This document shows, in pieces, positions 22,689 through 30,209 of a stretch of 64,000 nt of DNA. The notes under the pieces are model-generated. The model searched no databases. It saw only the letters and a program-made list of their open reading frames with translations, and was not told the origin of the DNA. The stretch is from an uncultured Collinsella sp. (lineage in GTDB: Bacteria; Actinomycetota; Coriobacteriia; Coriobacteriales; Coriobacteriaceae). Each line of letters opens with the position of its first letter. Position 1 is the first letter of the stretch. The translations under genes and the position numbers were made by a program. The stretch is from the NCBI GenBank assembly GCA_959026725.1, contig CAUFMG010000007.1, forward strand, positions 1 to 64,000, written 5' to 3'.

Positions 22689-24405
22689 GGCGAAGTCTAA
22701 GGGCGGCTCGTGCGAGCGCGCGATACGCGAATACTTCGGCGGCATACTGAGCGGCGAGATCATAGCGTGCGAGAAGATGAAGCAGGTTGCCGCTCATGTC
22801 CTGCGCGACATGGACAACACCGACCCGCTCTATCCGTACCACTACCGCGAAGAGTTCGCGCAGAAGCACGTTCGGTTCATCGAAAGCTTCTGCCGCCTAC
22901 CGTCCGGGCGCTTAGGGCACGATTTCAAGCTAGAGCTTTTCCAACGCGCCATTCTGTCGGTTGTCTTCGGCTTCGTTGATGCCGAGGGCGTGCGGCAATA
23001 CCGCGAAGTGCTCTGGATTATGGGGCGCAAGAACGGAAAGACCGCGCTTGCGTCTGCGATAGAGCTTGACTTGCTCGTGAACGACGATGAGGGCGCGCCG
23101 GAGGTATACAACGTCGCCACCGCCCACGATCAGGCGGCAAAGGGATTCAACAACGCGTGGCGTATGGTGCTCACAAGCCCCGCGCTGGCGAAGCACATAA
23201 GAAAGCGCGTGTCAGACCTTTACTGCGATCTGAACATGGGCACCATCAAGGCGCTGAGCGCCAACACGAACCACCTAGACGGTCTGGACATTTCCGGCGC
23301 TATCGTTGACGAGCTGGCCGCGATGAAGAACCGCGACCTTTACGATTTGACGATGCAGGGAACATCTGCGCGCCGCCAACCGCTCGTGTTGGAGATCACG
23401 ACTAACGGTTTCGTGCGAAACGGCATCTTCGATGCCCAATACGAGTACGCGACAAAATGGCTTGACGGCAAGGCGACAGGCGAGAAGGCAGAGCGCTTCA
23501 TAGCGTTCATCTTCGAGCTTGACGAGCGCGAGGAATGGCAGGACGAAGGCGCTTGGGTCAAGGCTAACCCCGGCCTTGGCACCATCAAATCGCTGTCGGC
23601 GCTTCGCCAGAACGTTTCTAAGGCGAAGGACGATGCGACATACCTTCCCACTCTGCTAGTTAAGGACTTCAACCTCATTGAAAACCAGTCTCAGGCTTGG
23701 CTTACGTGGTCTGAGATTCACAACGAAGCCACTTTCGACCCCGGCGACGGAACGTTTACGTATGCCGTGCTCGGCGTTGACGCGGCGGACACGACCGACC
23801 TTACCGCCGCTTGCCTTCTCATGCAGCGGCCTAACGATCCGAACTTCTACGCGCTGCACATGGCTTGGATTCCGCTTCGAGCGTTGGAGCAGGCGGAGAA
23901 GGAGGGGCGGCGCGGAGGGCGCGACGGCGTGCCCTACGACGCGTGGATTGCTCGCGGTCTTATGCGCACATGTGAAACGCCAATCATGGACAAGCGCGAC
24001 GTTCTGGATTGGGTGGCTGAGGTTCAGGACAAGTACGGCATCTATGCCGTCTCTTGCGGCTACGACCCGTGGCACATGCGCGACGTACCGACCGTGGAAG
24101 CATACGAAGACTATTTCGGCGCTGACAACCTGCAAAAGGTCATTCAGGGCGCGCAAACGCTGTCAATGCCGATGAAGGAGCTTCGAGCGCTCTACAAGGA
24201 AGGTCGCATCGTGGACAACGCCAACCCGATTGCCGAATGGTGCCGCTCGAACGTCGCCATTCGAACCGACGTGAACGGAAACATTCAGCCGGACAAGAAG
24301 AACCAAGACCCGCGCAACCGCATAGACGCGTGGGCGGCTGAGTGCGACGCGTTCATTGCGATGAAGAACATTGCGGACGATTACCGCGCGATGATAGGAG
24401 GTTAG
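22669..24405 (+). CDS. Terminase large subunit (HK97 type)
   Basis: A 578-residue packaging ATPase/nuclease. The ATPase has LWIMGRKNGKTALAS (Walker A near residue 119) and GAIVDELAAMKN (Walker B). The nuclease starts with VLGVDAADTTDLTA and ends with DPRNRIDAWAAECDAF carrying the last acidic residue. This is the Terminase_1/HK97 lineage, whose members cut at cos. The ATG at 22669 lies inside the end of the small-subunit gene. Confidence 0.92.
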   Translation: MKRGTARAKSKGGSCERAIREYFGGILSGEIIACEKMKQVAAHVLRDMDNTDPLYPYHYREEFAQKHVRFIESFCRLPSGRLGHDFKLELFQRAILSVVFGFVDAEGVRQYREVLWIMGRKNGKTALASAIELDLLVNDDEGAPEVYNVATAHDQAAKGFNNAWRMVLTSPALAKHIRKRVSDLYCDLNMGTIKALSANTNHLDGLDISGAIVDELAAMKNRDLYDLTMQGTSARRQPLVLEITTNGFVRNGIFDAQYEYATKWLDGKATGEKAERFIAFIFELDEREEWQDEGAWVKANPGLGTIKSLSALRQNVSKAKDDATYLPTLLVKDFNLIENQSQAWLTWSEIHNEATFDPGDGTFTYAVLGVDAADTTDLTAACLLMQRPNDPNFYALHMAWIPLRALEQAEKEGRRGGRDGVPYDAWIARGLMRTCETPIMDKRDVLDWVAEVQDKYGIYAVSCGYDPWHMRDVPTVEAYEDYFGADNLQKVIQGAQTLSMPMKELRALYKEGRIVDNANPIAEWCRSNVAIRTDVNGNIQPDKKNQDPRNRIDAWAAECDAFIAMKNIADDYRAMIGG

Positions 24406-24407
24406 AG

Positions 24408-25685
24408 TTGAGCAGATCACAACCGTTTCTGCGCTCGCTCTTCGATGCGGTGTTCCACCGTCCGCAGATGCAAGCGGTAAACGGCTATTTCTCCACGTTC
24501 ACGGCCTATGCGCCGTCGTTCACGACGTGGCAGGGCGGACTTTACGAAGCAGAGCTTACGCGAAGCATCATCGAGAGCGGCGCAGACCACGCAAGCAAGC
24601 TGAAACCGGAGGTTTCCGGCTCTGCTCAGCCTGTCGCCGCGCGCGCTCTCAGGCAGCAGCCTAACCCGTGGATGACCACGCCGCAGTTCATCAAGCGCAT
24701 TTGGACGATTCTTCAGGTCAACGACACGGCGCTTATCGTGCCTATCGACGCTGGCGACGGCATTACGATAACCGGGTACTATCCCGTGCTGCCGAGCCAG
24801 TGCGAAGCATACGACGTTGACGGCGAGCTTTGGCTAAAGCTCACGTTCCCGACAGGCGACAGCGTGCTTGTCGAGTGGTCGCGCGTCGGCGTGATGACGC
24901 GCCACCAGTACCAAAGCGATTTGTTCGGCGACGGCACGAACGTTCTTCAGCCGACGCTAGAGCTTATGCACGCTCAGAACGAAGCCGAGCAGTCGGCTAT
25001 CAATCAGGGCGCGGCAATCCGCTTCATCGGCAAGCTGAGCCAGAACCGAAACGAAGGCGACCAAGAGCGGGCGCGAAAGGCGTTCAACGCTCAGCTTTCC
25101 GCCGACAACGCGGGCGGAATCGCGGTCTATGACAAGCTGTTTTCTGACGTTGAGCAGATCACGCCGACAAGCTACACGGTCGATGCGGCGCAGATGGAAC
25201 GAATCGAGAAGAGCGCTTACCGCTTCTTCGGCTCAAACGAGGATATCGTCACGAACTACGCGGACGAAGACACCTTCAACAGCTACTACGAAGGACGCAT
25301 CGAGCCGTTCGCTGTTCAGCTCGGCTTCGTTATCACGTCCATGACGTACACGGCGAATGAGATAGCGCACGGAAACTCAATCATGTTCAGCGCGAACCGC
25401 CTAGAGTTCGCCAGCAACACAACGAAGCTTAACGTTTCCGTCGCGCTGTTCGACCGTGGCATCTGGAACGGCAATCAGGTAGCCGATGTGTTCCAATCCC
25501 CGCACTACGAGGGCGGAGATCGCCACGTGATACGCGGCGAGTACATCGACCTTGCACTCATCAGCGAGCACACGGCGGAACAGGCGGCGCAAGCCGCGCA
25601 GACGAACGCGAACATAGCCGCAATCGACGCGAGCAGCGGCTACGGCGACAAGAAGGAGGTAGACGATGCCAGCGAAACCGAGTGA
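24408..25685 (+). CDS. Portal protein (HK97 type)
   Basis: A 425-residue portal. It starts with TTG at 24408, six nt after ATAGGAGG, giving SRSQPFLRSLFDAVF; the longer open frame upstream runs through the terminase end and has no start signal. The core with QQPNPWMTTPQFIKRIWTIL, the wing and clip region and ALSSDNAGG-like QLSADNAGGIAVYD fit the Phage_portal family. It forms the dodecameric DNA gate of the capsid. It overlaps the protease by 20 nt. Confidence 0.9.
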   Translation: MSRSQPFLRSLFDAVFHRPQMQAVNGYFSTFTAYAPSFTTWQGGLYEAELTRSIIESGADHASKLKPEVSGSAQPVAARALRQQPNPWMTTPQFIKRIWTILQVNDTALIVPIDAGDGITITGYYPVLPSQCEAYDVDGELWLKLTFPTGDSVLVEWSRVGVMTRHQYQSDLFGDGTNVLQPTLELMHAQNEAEQSAINQGAAIRFIGKLSQNRNEGDQERARKAFNAQLSADNAGGIAVYDKLFSDVEQITPTSYTVDAAQMERIEKSAYRFFGSNEDIVTNYADEDTFNSYYEGRIEPFAVQLGFVITSMTYTANEIAHGNSIMFSANRLEFASNTTKLNVSVALFDRGIWNGNQVADVFQSPHYEGGDRHVIRGEYIDLALISEHTAEQAAQAAQTNANIAAIDASSGYGDKKEVDDASETE

Positions 25686-26301
25686 GCGGCAATACCGTTC
25701 CCTTGCCGTGCCGCTCAACGTGCGGGCGGCTGACGGAGCAACCAAGAAGCGTTTCGACACGGAATACTACGTTGAGGGCTACGCTTCTACTTTCAACGAC
25801 CCATACGTTCTGTTCGAGGATTTCGACGGCACAAAATACATCGAGGTTATCAGCCCCGATGCCTTCCGCGAAGCGGACATGAGCGACGTTATCCTTCAGT
25901 TCGACCATGCGGGCAGAGTGTACGCCCGCATGAGCAACGGGACGCTCATTGTGGAGCCGGACGAGCACGGGCTTTTCATCGCCGCCGACCTGTCGCGCTC
26001 TCAGGGCGCGCGCGATCTCTTCGAAGAGATAAAGGCCGGTCTTATCACGCGCATGTCATGGGCTTTCACGGTAGCGGCAGACGAATACGACCGCGAGACG
26101 CATACCACGACCATTACGCGCGTCAAAAAGGTTTTCGACGTGTCCGCCGTCAGCCTTCCGGCTGACCCGAACACCGAGATATCAGCAAGAAACCTGCTCA
26201 ACGGAGCGATTGAGCAGTCGCGCAAGGAGCTTGCGCGCCGTAAGAGTGCCCTTGCCGTTGCGAGGGCGACACTGGCAATCGCCAAGAGCAGAAAGGTTTA
26301 G
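25666..26301 (+). CDS. Prohead protease (HK97/U35 type)
   Basis: A 211-residue serine protease of the HK97 prohead family. VEGYASTFNDPYVLF, VILQFDHAGRVYARMSNGTL (catalytic His) and FDVSAVSLPADPNT (Ser region) are the expected blocks. The C-terminal basic coiled coil (RKELARRKSALAVARATLA) may act as scaffold. GGAGGTAGACG precedes the ATG. Confidence 0.9.
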   Translation: MPAKPSERQYRSLAVPLNVRAADGATKKRFDTEYYVEGYASTFNDPYVLFEDFDGTKYIEVISPDAFREADMSDVILQFDHAGRVYARMSNGTLIVEPDEHGLFIAADLSRSQGARDLFEEIKAGLITRMSWAFTVAADEYDRETHTTTITRVKKVFDVSAVSLPADPNTEISARNLLNGAIEQSRKELARRKSALAVARATLAIAKSRKV

Positions 26302-26305
26302 AACG

Positions 26306-27586
26306 ATGGACGAGATGACTATGGATGACCTGCTTAACGAGCTTCAGGGTCTTGTCGATAAGTACAAGGCCGATGACGGCACCGACACCGAGCCGACCGA
26401 GCAGGACGCAGAGCGCATGAGCGCGCTTACCGCCGAGATCGAGAAGCGCAACGCCGCCGCCGCTCAGCGCCGCGACAGCCACACCGCGACCGTTGCAGCT
26501 GCGCGCGCCGCTATCGAGAACGGCACCGCCCGCCGTGTCGATTCCGTGCCGCTGGGGACTTCCGCGAGCGCTCGCGGTGCCCTTCCGCAGGTGCGCGACA
26601 CCACCGACTACAACGCCGCCGCCCGCCGCGCGTGGGTGAAGGACATTGCCAGCCGTTCCGGCGTGCAGCTCATCGGTGGCACCGAGCTTACGCAGGTTGA
26701 GCGCGACGCGTACAACCACCTTATCGAGCAGCGCACGGCGTTTACGCATCTGACCAGCAACACCGATGCGGTTATCCCCGTCGAGCTTCAGACGCAGATT
26801 TTCACGCTGATTGACAACACGGCTGTTCTCTACGGCGACATCCACAAGGACAACTTCCCGCATCAGTTCGAGCTTATCCGCCATAAGAGCATCAAGGCTG
26901 GCGACGCGGCGAAGACCGATGAGGGCGCAGCGCCCACCGATGAGGAGCAGAACGAGTTCGACACCATCACCCTTACGGGCGAGGAGATCAAGAAGACCGT
27001 CAAGATGAGCCGCAAGATGGCGGTTCAGTCTATCAACGGCTTTGAGCAGTACATCGTCAACGAGACTGGCGCGCGCCTTGCCGTCGCCGCCAACGCGCGT
27101 GTCCACGCCAAGACTGTTGACGGCACGCTCGGCATGGATTCCGGCAACAAGATTAACTGCGCCACCGCTGGCACGCTTGCCAAGGCGGATATCACCAAGC
27201 TTCTTGGCCTGCTCTACACCTACGGCAACCCCGCGCCGAAGGGCTGCATTATCTACGCCAACGGCAACACTATTTGGAACCACATTGCTATGGTCGAGGA
27301 TGCCAACGGGCGCTCTTACTTCGTGGACGAGAAGACCGAAGACCCCGCCGTTGAGGGTCATATCTTCGGCAAGCTCGTTAAGCGCGACGATTCGATGGCG
27401 GACGGTATCATCAAGGCGGGCTATCCCGACCTGTTCCGTGGAAACATCTTCGACGGAGTGGACATTACGCCCTACGTCGAGCCGGGTACGCAGAAGCGCT
27501 GCTTTGACGGATACCTGCTCTTCGACGGCGGGCTTGTCGTGCCTAAGTCTTTCGGCCAGCTCACCATCGGCACCGCCGCAAAGTAA
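26306..27586 (+). CDS. Major capsid protein (HK97 fold)
   Basis: A 426-residue capsid protein. The first 100 residues are a charged helical delta domain (LLNELQGLVDKYKADDG, SALTAEIEKRNAAAAQRR) removed by the protease in maturation. Then come the E-loop and P/A domains, with VIPVELQTQIFTLI, ETGARLAVAANAR, and the end YLLFDGGLVVPKSFGQLTI. The ATG lies 4 nt beyond the protease stop behind GAAAGG. Confidence 0.9.
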   Translation: MDEMTMDDLLNELQGLVDKYKADDGTDTEPTEQDAERMSALTAEIEKRNAAAAQRRDSHTATVAAARAAIENGTARRVDSVPLGTSASARGALPQVRDTTDYNAAARRAWVKDIASRSGVQLIGGTELTQVERDAYNHLIEQRTAFTHLTSNTDAVIPVELQTQIFTLIDNTAVLYGDIHKDNFPHQFELIRHKSIKAGDAAKTDEGAAPTDEEQNEFDTITLTGEEIKKTVKMSRKMAVQSINGFEQYIVNETGARLAVAANARVHAKTVDGTLGMDSGNKINCATAGTLAKADITKLLGLLYTYGNPAPKGCIIYANGNTIWNHIAMVEDANGRSYFVDEKTEDPAVEGHIFGKLVKRDDSMADGIIKAGYPDLFRGNIFDGVDITPYVEPGTQKRCFDGYLLFDGGLVVPKSFGQLTIGTAAK

Positions 27587-27600
27587 CGAGGTGGTGACAG

Positions 27601-27903
27601 ATGGCAGAGAAGCCGAAGCTGCTTGACGCGTGCCGCGAAGCGCTGAGGATTCCCGCCGACTGCACCGACTTTGACGCTGAGATCGAAGACCTCATCGAAG
27701 CCGCCCGCGCCGCGATGCGCGCGGGCGGCGTTGCCGATACCGTAGCCGCCGACGATTCGAACAGCACGGTTCGGCTCGCGGTGAAGGTCTACTGCAAGGC
27801 GACCTTCGGCATGGACAACCCCGATGCCGACCGCCTTACTCAGAGCTTCGACGATTTGCTAACCATGATGCGCGGCAGCTCGGAGTTCGGGGGCGTGAAA
27901 TGA
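27601..27903 (+). CDS. Head-tail connector (gp6-like)
   Basis: A 100-residue helical protein: LLDACREALRIPADCTDFDA then EIEDLIEAARAAMRAGGV and a helix ending in FDDLLTMMRGSSEFG. This is the Phage_connect/gp6 type adaptor that rings the portal. GAGGTGG precedes the ATG; the stop overlaps the next ATG as ATGA. Confidence 0.8.
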   Translation: MAEKPKLLDACREALRIPADCTDFDAEIEDLIEAARAAMRAGGVADTVAADDSNSTVRLAVKVYCKATFGMDNPDADRLTQSFDDLLTMMRGSSEFGGVK

Positions 27904-28211
27904 GCATGTGGGCTGGCACGTGCCAGCTCATCGCTAAGACCGTCAAGAAGGACGAATACGGCGTGCAGCAGACGGAGGAAACAAAGCGCAAGGTGTTCTG
28001 CAACGTCTTCTCTATGGGCGACGCGGCCTATTACGCCGCCGCTGCCGCTGGCGTACACCCCGAAGCCGTATTGCAGATTCGCAAGAGCGCATACGAAGGT
28101 GAGCGGCTAGTCGAGTTCGACGGCGCGCGGCTCACGGTCGCGCGCGTTGACAGGTCAAGCCCCGACTTCGTGCGCCTGACGCTCGCTGAGGTGGTGGGCG
28201 ACCGTGGCTGA
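27900..28211 (+). CDS. Head closure protein
   Basis: A 103-residue beta-rich protein, third gene after the capsid. CQLIAKTVKKDEYGVQQTEE and RLTVARVDRSSPDFVRLTL fit the Phage_H_T_join/SPP1 gp16-type stopper. Overlaps both neighbours by 4-8 nt. Confidence 0.75.
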   Translation: MSMWAGTCQLIAKTVKKDEYGVQQTEETKRKVFCNVFSMGDAAYYAAAAAGVHPEAVLQIRKSAYEGERLVEFDGARLTVARVDRSSPDFVRLTLAEVVGDRG

Positions 28212-28575
28212 GCAGAGCATCGAGCGGTTCATAAGCAGCTGCATGAAAGAGTGCGTGGAAGACAACGTTTCCGCGCTCGCTGAGAACGCGGGCGAAGCAG
28301 GAAGGCGCGCCGTAAAGCTGTTGAAGCAAGAAAGCAAGGTGCGCACCGGTGCTTACAAGAAGGGCTGGAAGGCCGACGTTAAGACCGATGAGACGGGCAC
28401 CGAATGCACCGTGCACAACCGGCGATACCAGCTAACGCACCTGTTGGAGAACGGCCACCAGATCACGAACCAGACTGGCGAGGATTACGGCACCGTTCCC
28501 GGCGACGGCGTTATCAGGAAGGTTGCAGACCAAGTGGCGCGAGAGTTCGCGGAGATGGGGGGCGACGGACGATGA
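28204..28575 (+). CDS. HK97 gp10-like head-tail joining protein
   Basis: A 123-residue protein of the HK97 gp10 family. RRAVKLLKQESKVRTGAYKKG followed by YQLTHLLENGHQI is the signature. GTG start at 28204 overlaps the previous stop region. Functions at the neck or as tail completion protein. Confidence 0.82.
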   Translation: MAEQSIERFISSCMKECVEDNVSALAENAGEAGRRAVKLLKQESKVRTGAYKKGWKADVKTDETGTECTVHNRRYQLTHLLENGHQITNQTGEDYGTVPGDGVIRKVADQVAREFAEMGGDGR

Positions 28576-28901
28576 TTGAGCTAAAGGCGCTCTGCGGCGT
28601 TCTCGATTCGCTCGGCATCCCGTGGGCTAACCAGCGCTTCGCTGACGGTGAGGAACCGGCACCGCCCTTCATCTGCCTTGTCGCGGGCTACAACGAAGCG
28701 GCCTACGCGGACAACGGCACCTACCTTTCGTGGATGCCCTACGATATCGCGCTCTACACGCGGCACCGCGACTACGCGACCGAGAAACGCATACGCGATG
28801 CGCTCGAAGCCGCAGAGTGCCCGTTCATGCTGAGCATCACGAACATTGATTCAGAAGAGCTTACCGAAGCGGCGTTCACCGTGAACGTCGCCGAGAGTTA
28901 G
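28572..28901 (+). CDS. Tail terminator-like protein
   Basis: A 109-residue protein in the position of the tail terminator: after gp10, before the major tail protein. ALCGVLDSLGIPWANQRFAD and IALYTRHRDYATEKRIRDAL fit that small alpha/beta fold. ATG overlaps the previous stop as ATGA. The call relies on position. Confidence 0.65.
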   Translation: MIELKALCGVLDSLGIPWANQRFADGEEPAPPFICLVAGYNEAAYADNGTYLSWMPYDIALYTRHRDYATEKRIRDALEAAECPFMLSITNIDSEELTEAAFTVNVAES

Positions 28902-28911
28902 GAGAGACCAA

Positions 28912-29505
28912 ATGGCACGAAACGGATTCTTCGGCGTGAAGAACTCGCATTTCGCGATCTGCACCGACGAAGACGCGCTTACCTACGAAGACCCCGTGCA
29001 CGTCGCGGGCACCGTCGCTATCAGCATGGAGCCGACCGTTGAGACGGCTTCTAGCTACGCCGACAACGAGGTTTGGCTTGACAAGCAGCAGGACAACGGC
29101 GGAAGCGGCACCATGAGCTTCTACGACACCGAGGGGACGGCTGATCTTCGCCAGCTCATCGCAGACCTCGTGGGCTACGAGATCGCGCAGGACGGGCGAA
29201 CCATCCTGAGCGCAGACCGAACGCCTAAAAAGTTCGCCTTCATGTGCGAGCAGCCGGGGCACGTGCTCGGTCGCCGCCGCTGCCTTCTCATGTGCCAGCT
29301 CTCGAAGCCGACGCAGGAGCTTAACACCATTCAGGATACGCCGGAGATTACGCAGCTCGATTACCCGTTCACGTGGCGACCCGTCACCATCCCGAGCACC
29401 GACATTCGCACGAGCGGCTATGACAGCTTCACCGGCCTTGCCGATTACGACACCTTCTTTGATGCGGTCGATATCGAGCTTGCGCACAAGACCCCGTCCG
29501 AGTAG
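28912..29505 (+). CDS. Major tail protein
   Basis: A 197-residue tail tube protein: MARNGFFGVKNSHFAICTDED, then AISMEPTVETASSYADNEVW, a pattern of the phi13/TP901-like tube family, and a beta-rich C-terminus ending in VDIELAHKTPSE. GGAGAGACC precedes the ATG. It polymerises into the flexible tail. Confidence 0.85.
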   Translation: MARNGFFGVKNSHFAICTDEDALTYEDPVHVAGTVAISMEPTVETASSYADNEVWLDKQQDNGGSGTMSFYDTEGTADLRQLIADLVGYEIAQDGRTILSADRTPKKFAFMCEQPGHVLGRRRCLLMCQLSKPTQELNTIQDTPEITQLDYPFTWRPVTIPSTDIRTSGYDSFTGLADYDTFFDAVDIELAHKTPSE

Positions 29506-29515
29506 GAGGTTGCGA

Positions 29516-29926
29516 ATGGTTATCAAGGTTGGCGAAAATGAGTTCGAAGCGACCTTCAACGCGTTCACGCCGATTGCGTTCTCTCGATGCTTCAACGTCG
29601 TGAAGCCCAACGGCACCATGCGCCCGAAGGACATTAACGAGGACACCGGCGCGATCTTGGAGAATCTGGACAAGTTCGGTTTCCCGCCCATCGTCCCGCT
29701 TCTCGAAATCTTCTACGCGTGCATCAAGACCGCGAACCCGAAGTTCGATGAGAAGTTCGATGACTGGGTTTCCGCGTTCCCGGCAGAAGCTTTCGACTTG
29801 GAGCGCGCGGACGGTTGGGCACACGACGTGATGCAGATCGTGAGGGACAACTTTTTTCCAAGCTCGAAGCAAGATGCAGTGGAAGCCGAGGAAGCCGAAA
29901 AGACCGGCGCCGCCGCTTCCAAGTAA
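29516..29926 (+). CDS. Tail assembly chaperone, upstream part
   Basis: A 136-residue protein between the tube and the tape measure. NEFEATFNAFTPIAFSRCFN and IVPLLEIFYACIKTANPKFD are helical, as expected for the gpG-type chaperone. The frame contains AAC TTT TTT CCA at 29849-29860, where a +1 (or -2) slip would enter the downstream frame. AGGAGGTTG precedes the ATG. Confidence 0.78.
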   Translation: MVIKVGENEFEATFNAFTPIAFSRCFNVVKPNGTMRPKDINEDTGAILENLDKFGFPPIVPLLEIFYACIKTANPKFDEKFDDWVSAFPAEAFDLERADGWAHDVMQIVRDNFFPSSKQDAVEAEEAEKTGAAASK

Positions 29927-30119
29927 CCTGAAAGACGCGTGCGACGCGCGCTACATCTACAACTGCCAGCAATGCGGGCTGACGCTTTCAGACCTTCAGA
30001 TGATGAGCTACCGGCAGGTTCAAGACCTGCTGGAGATCAACGCGTTCTACGCCGACGCTGCGGCGCACTACGACGAGGACGAGAAGGCGCGCAAGGCCGA
30101 AGCCGCGTTCTGGTCATGA
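29874..30119 (+). CDS. Tail assembly chaperone, downstream part (probable frameshift product)
   Basis: An 81-residue frame, +1 relative to the upstream chaperone. The conserved part is CDARYIYNCQQCGLTLSDLQ then VQDLLEINAFYADAAAHY, resembling the T segment of gpGT proteins. The frame is open back through the T6 run, so a fusion of about 200 residues would arise by a +1 slip of tRNA-Phe from TTT to TTC at 29855-29858. It has an own ATG but only a poor ribosome-binding site, so the fusion is preferred. Confidence 0.65.
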   Translation: MQWKPRKPKRPAPPLPSNLKDACDARYIYNCQQCGLTLSDLQMMSYRQVQDLLEINAFYADAAAHYDEDEKARKAEAAFWS

Positions 30120-30209
30120 CGTGAAGTGAGTTCTTGACGGCAGCGCACCCGCGAGGGCGCGTTGCTTCAAGCACTCATGGTACTTTGACAACCGAAGAGG
30201 GGTGATTAC

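Noticed and set aside
29849..29860. Classical -1 slippery site in the tail chaperone
   Set aside because: The -1 frame is not the one that continues; the downstream chaperone part lies in the +1 frame.
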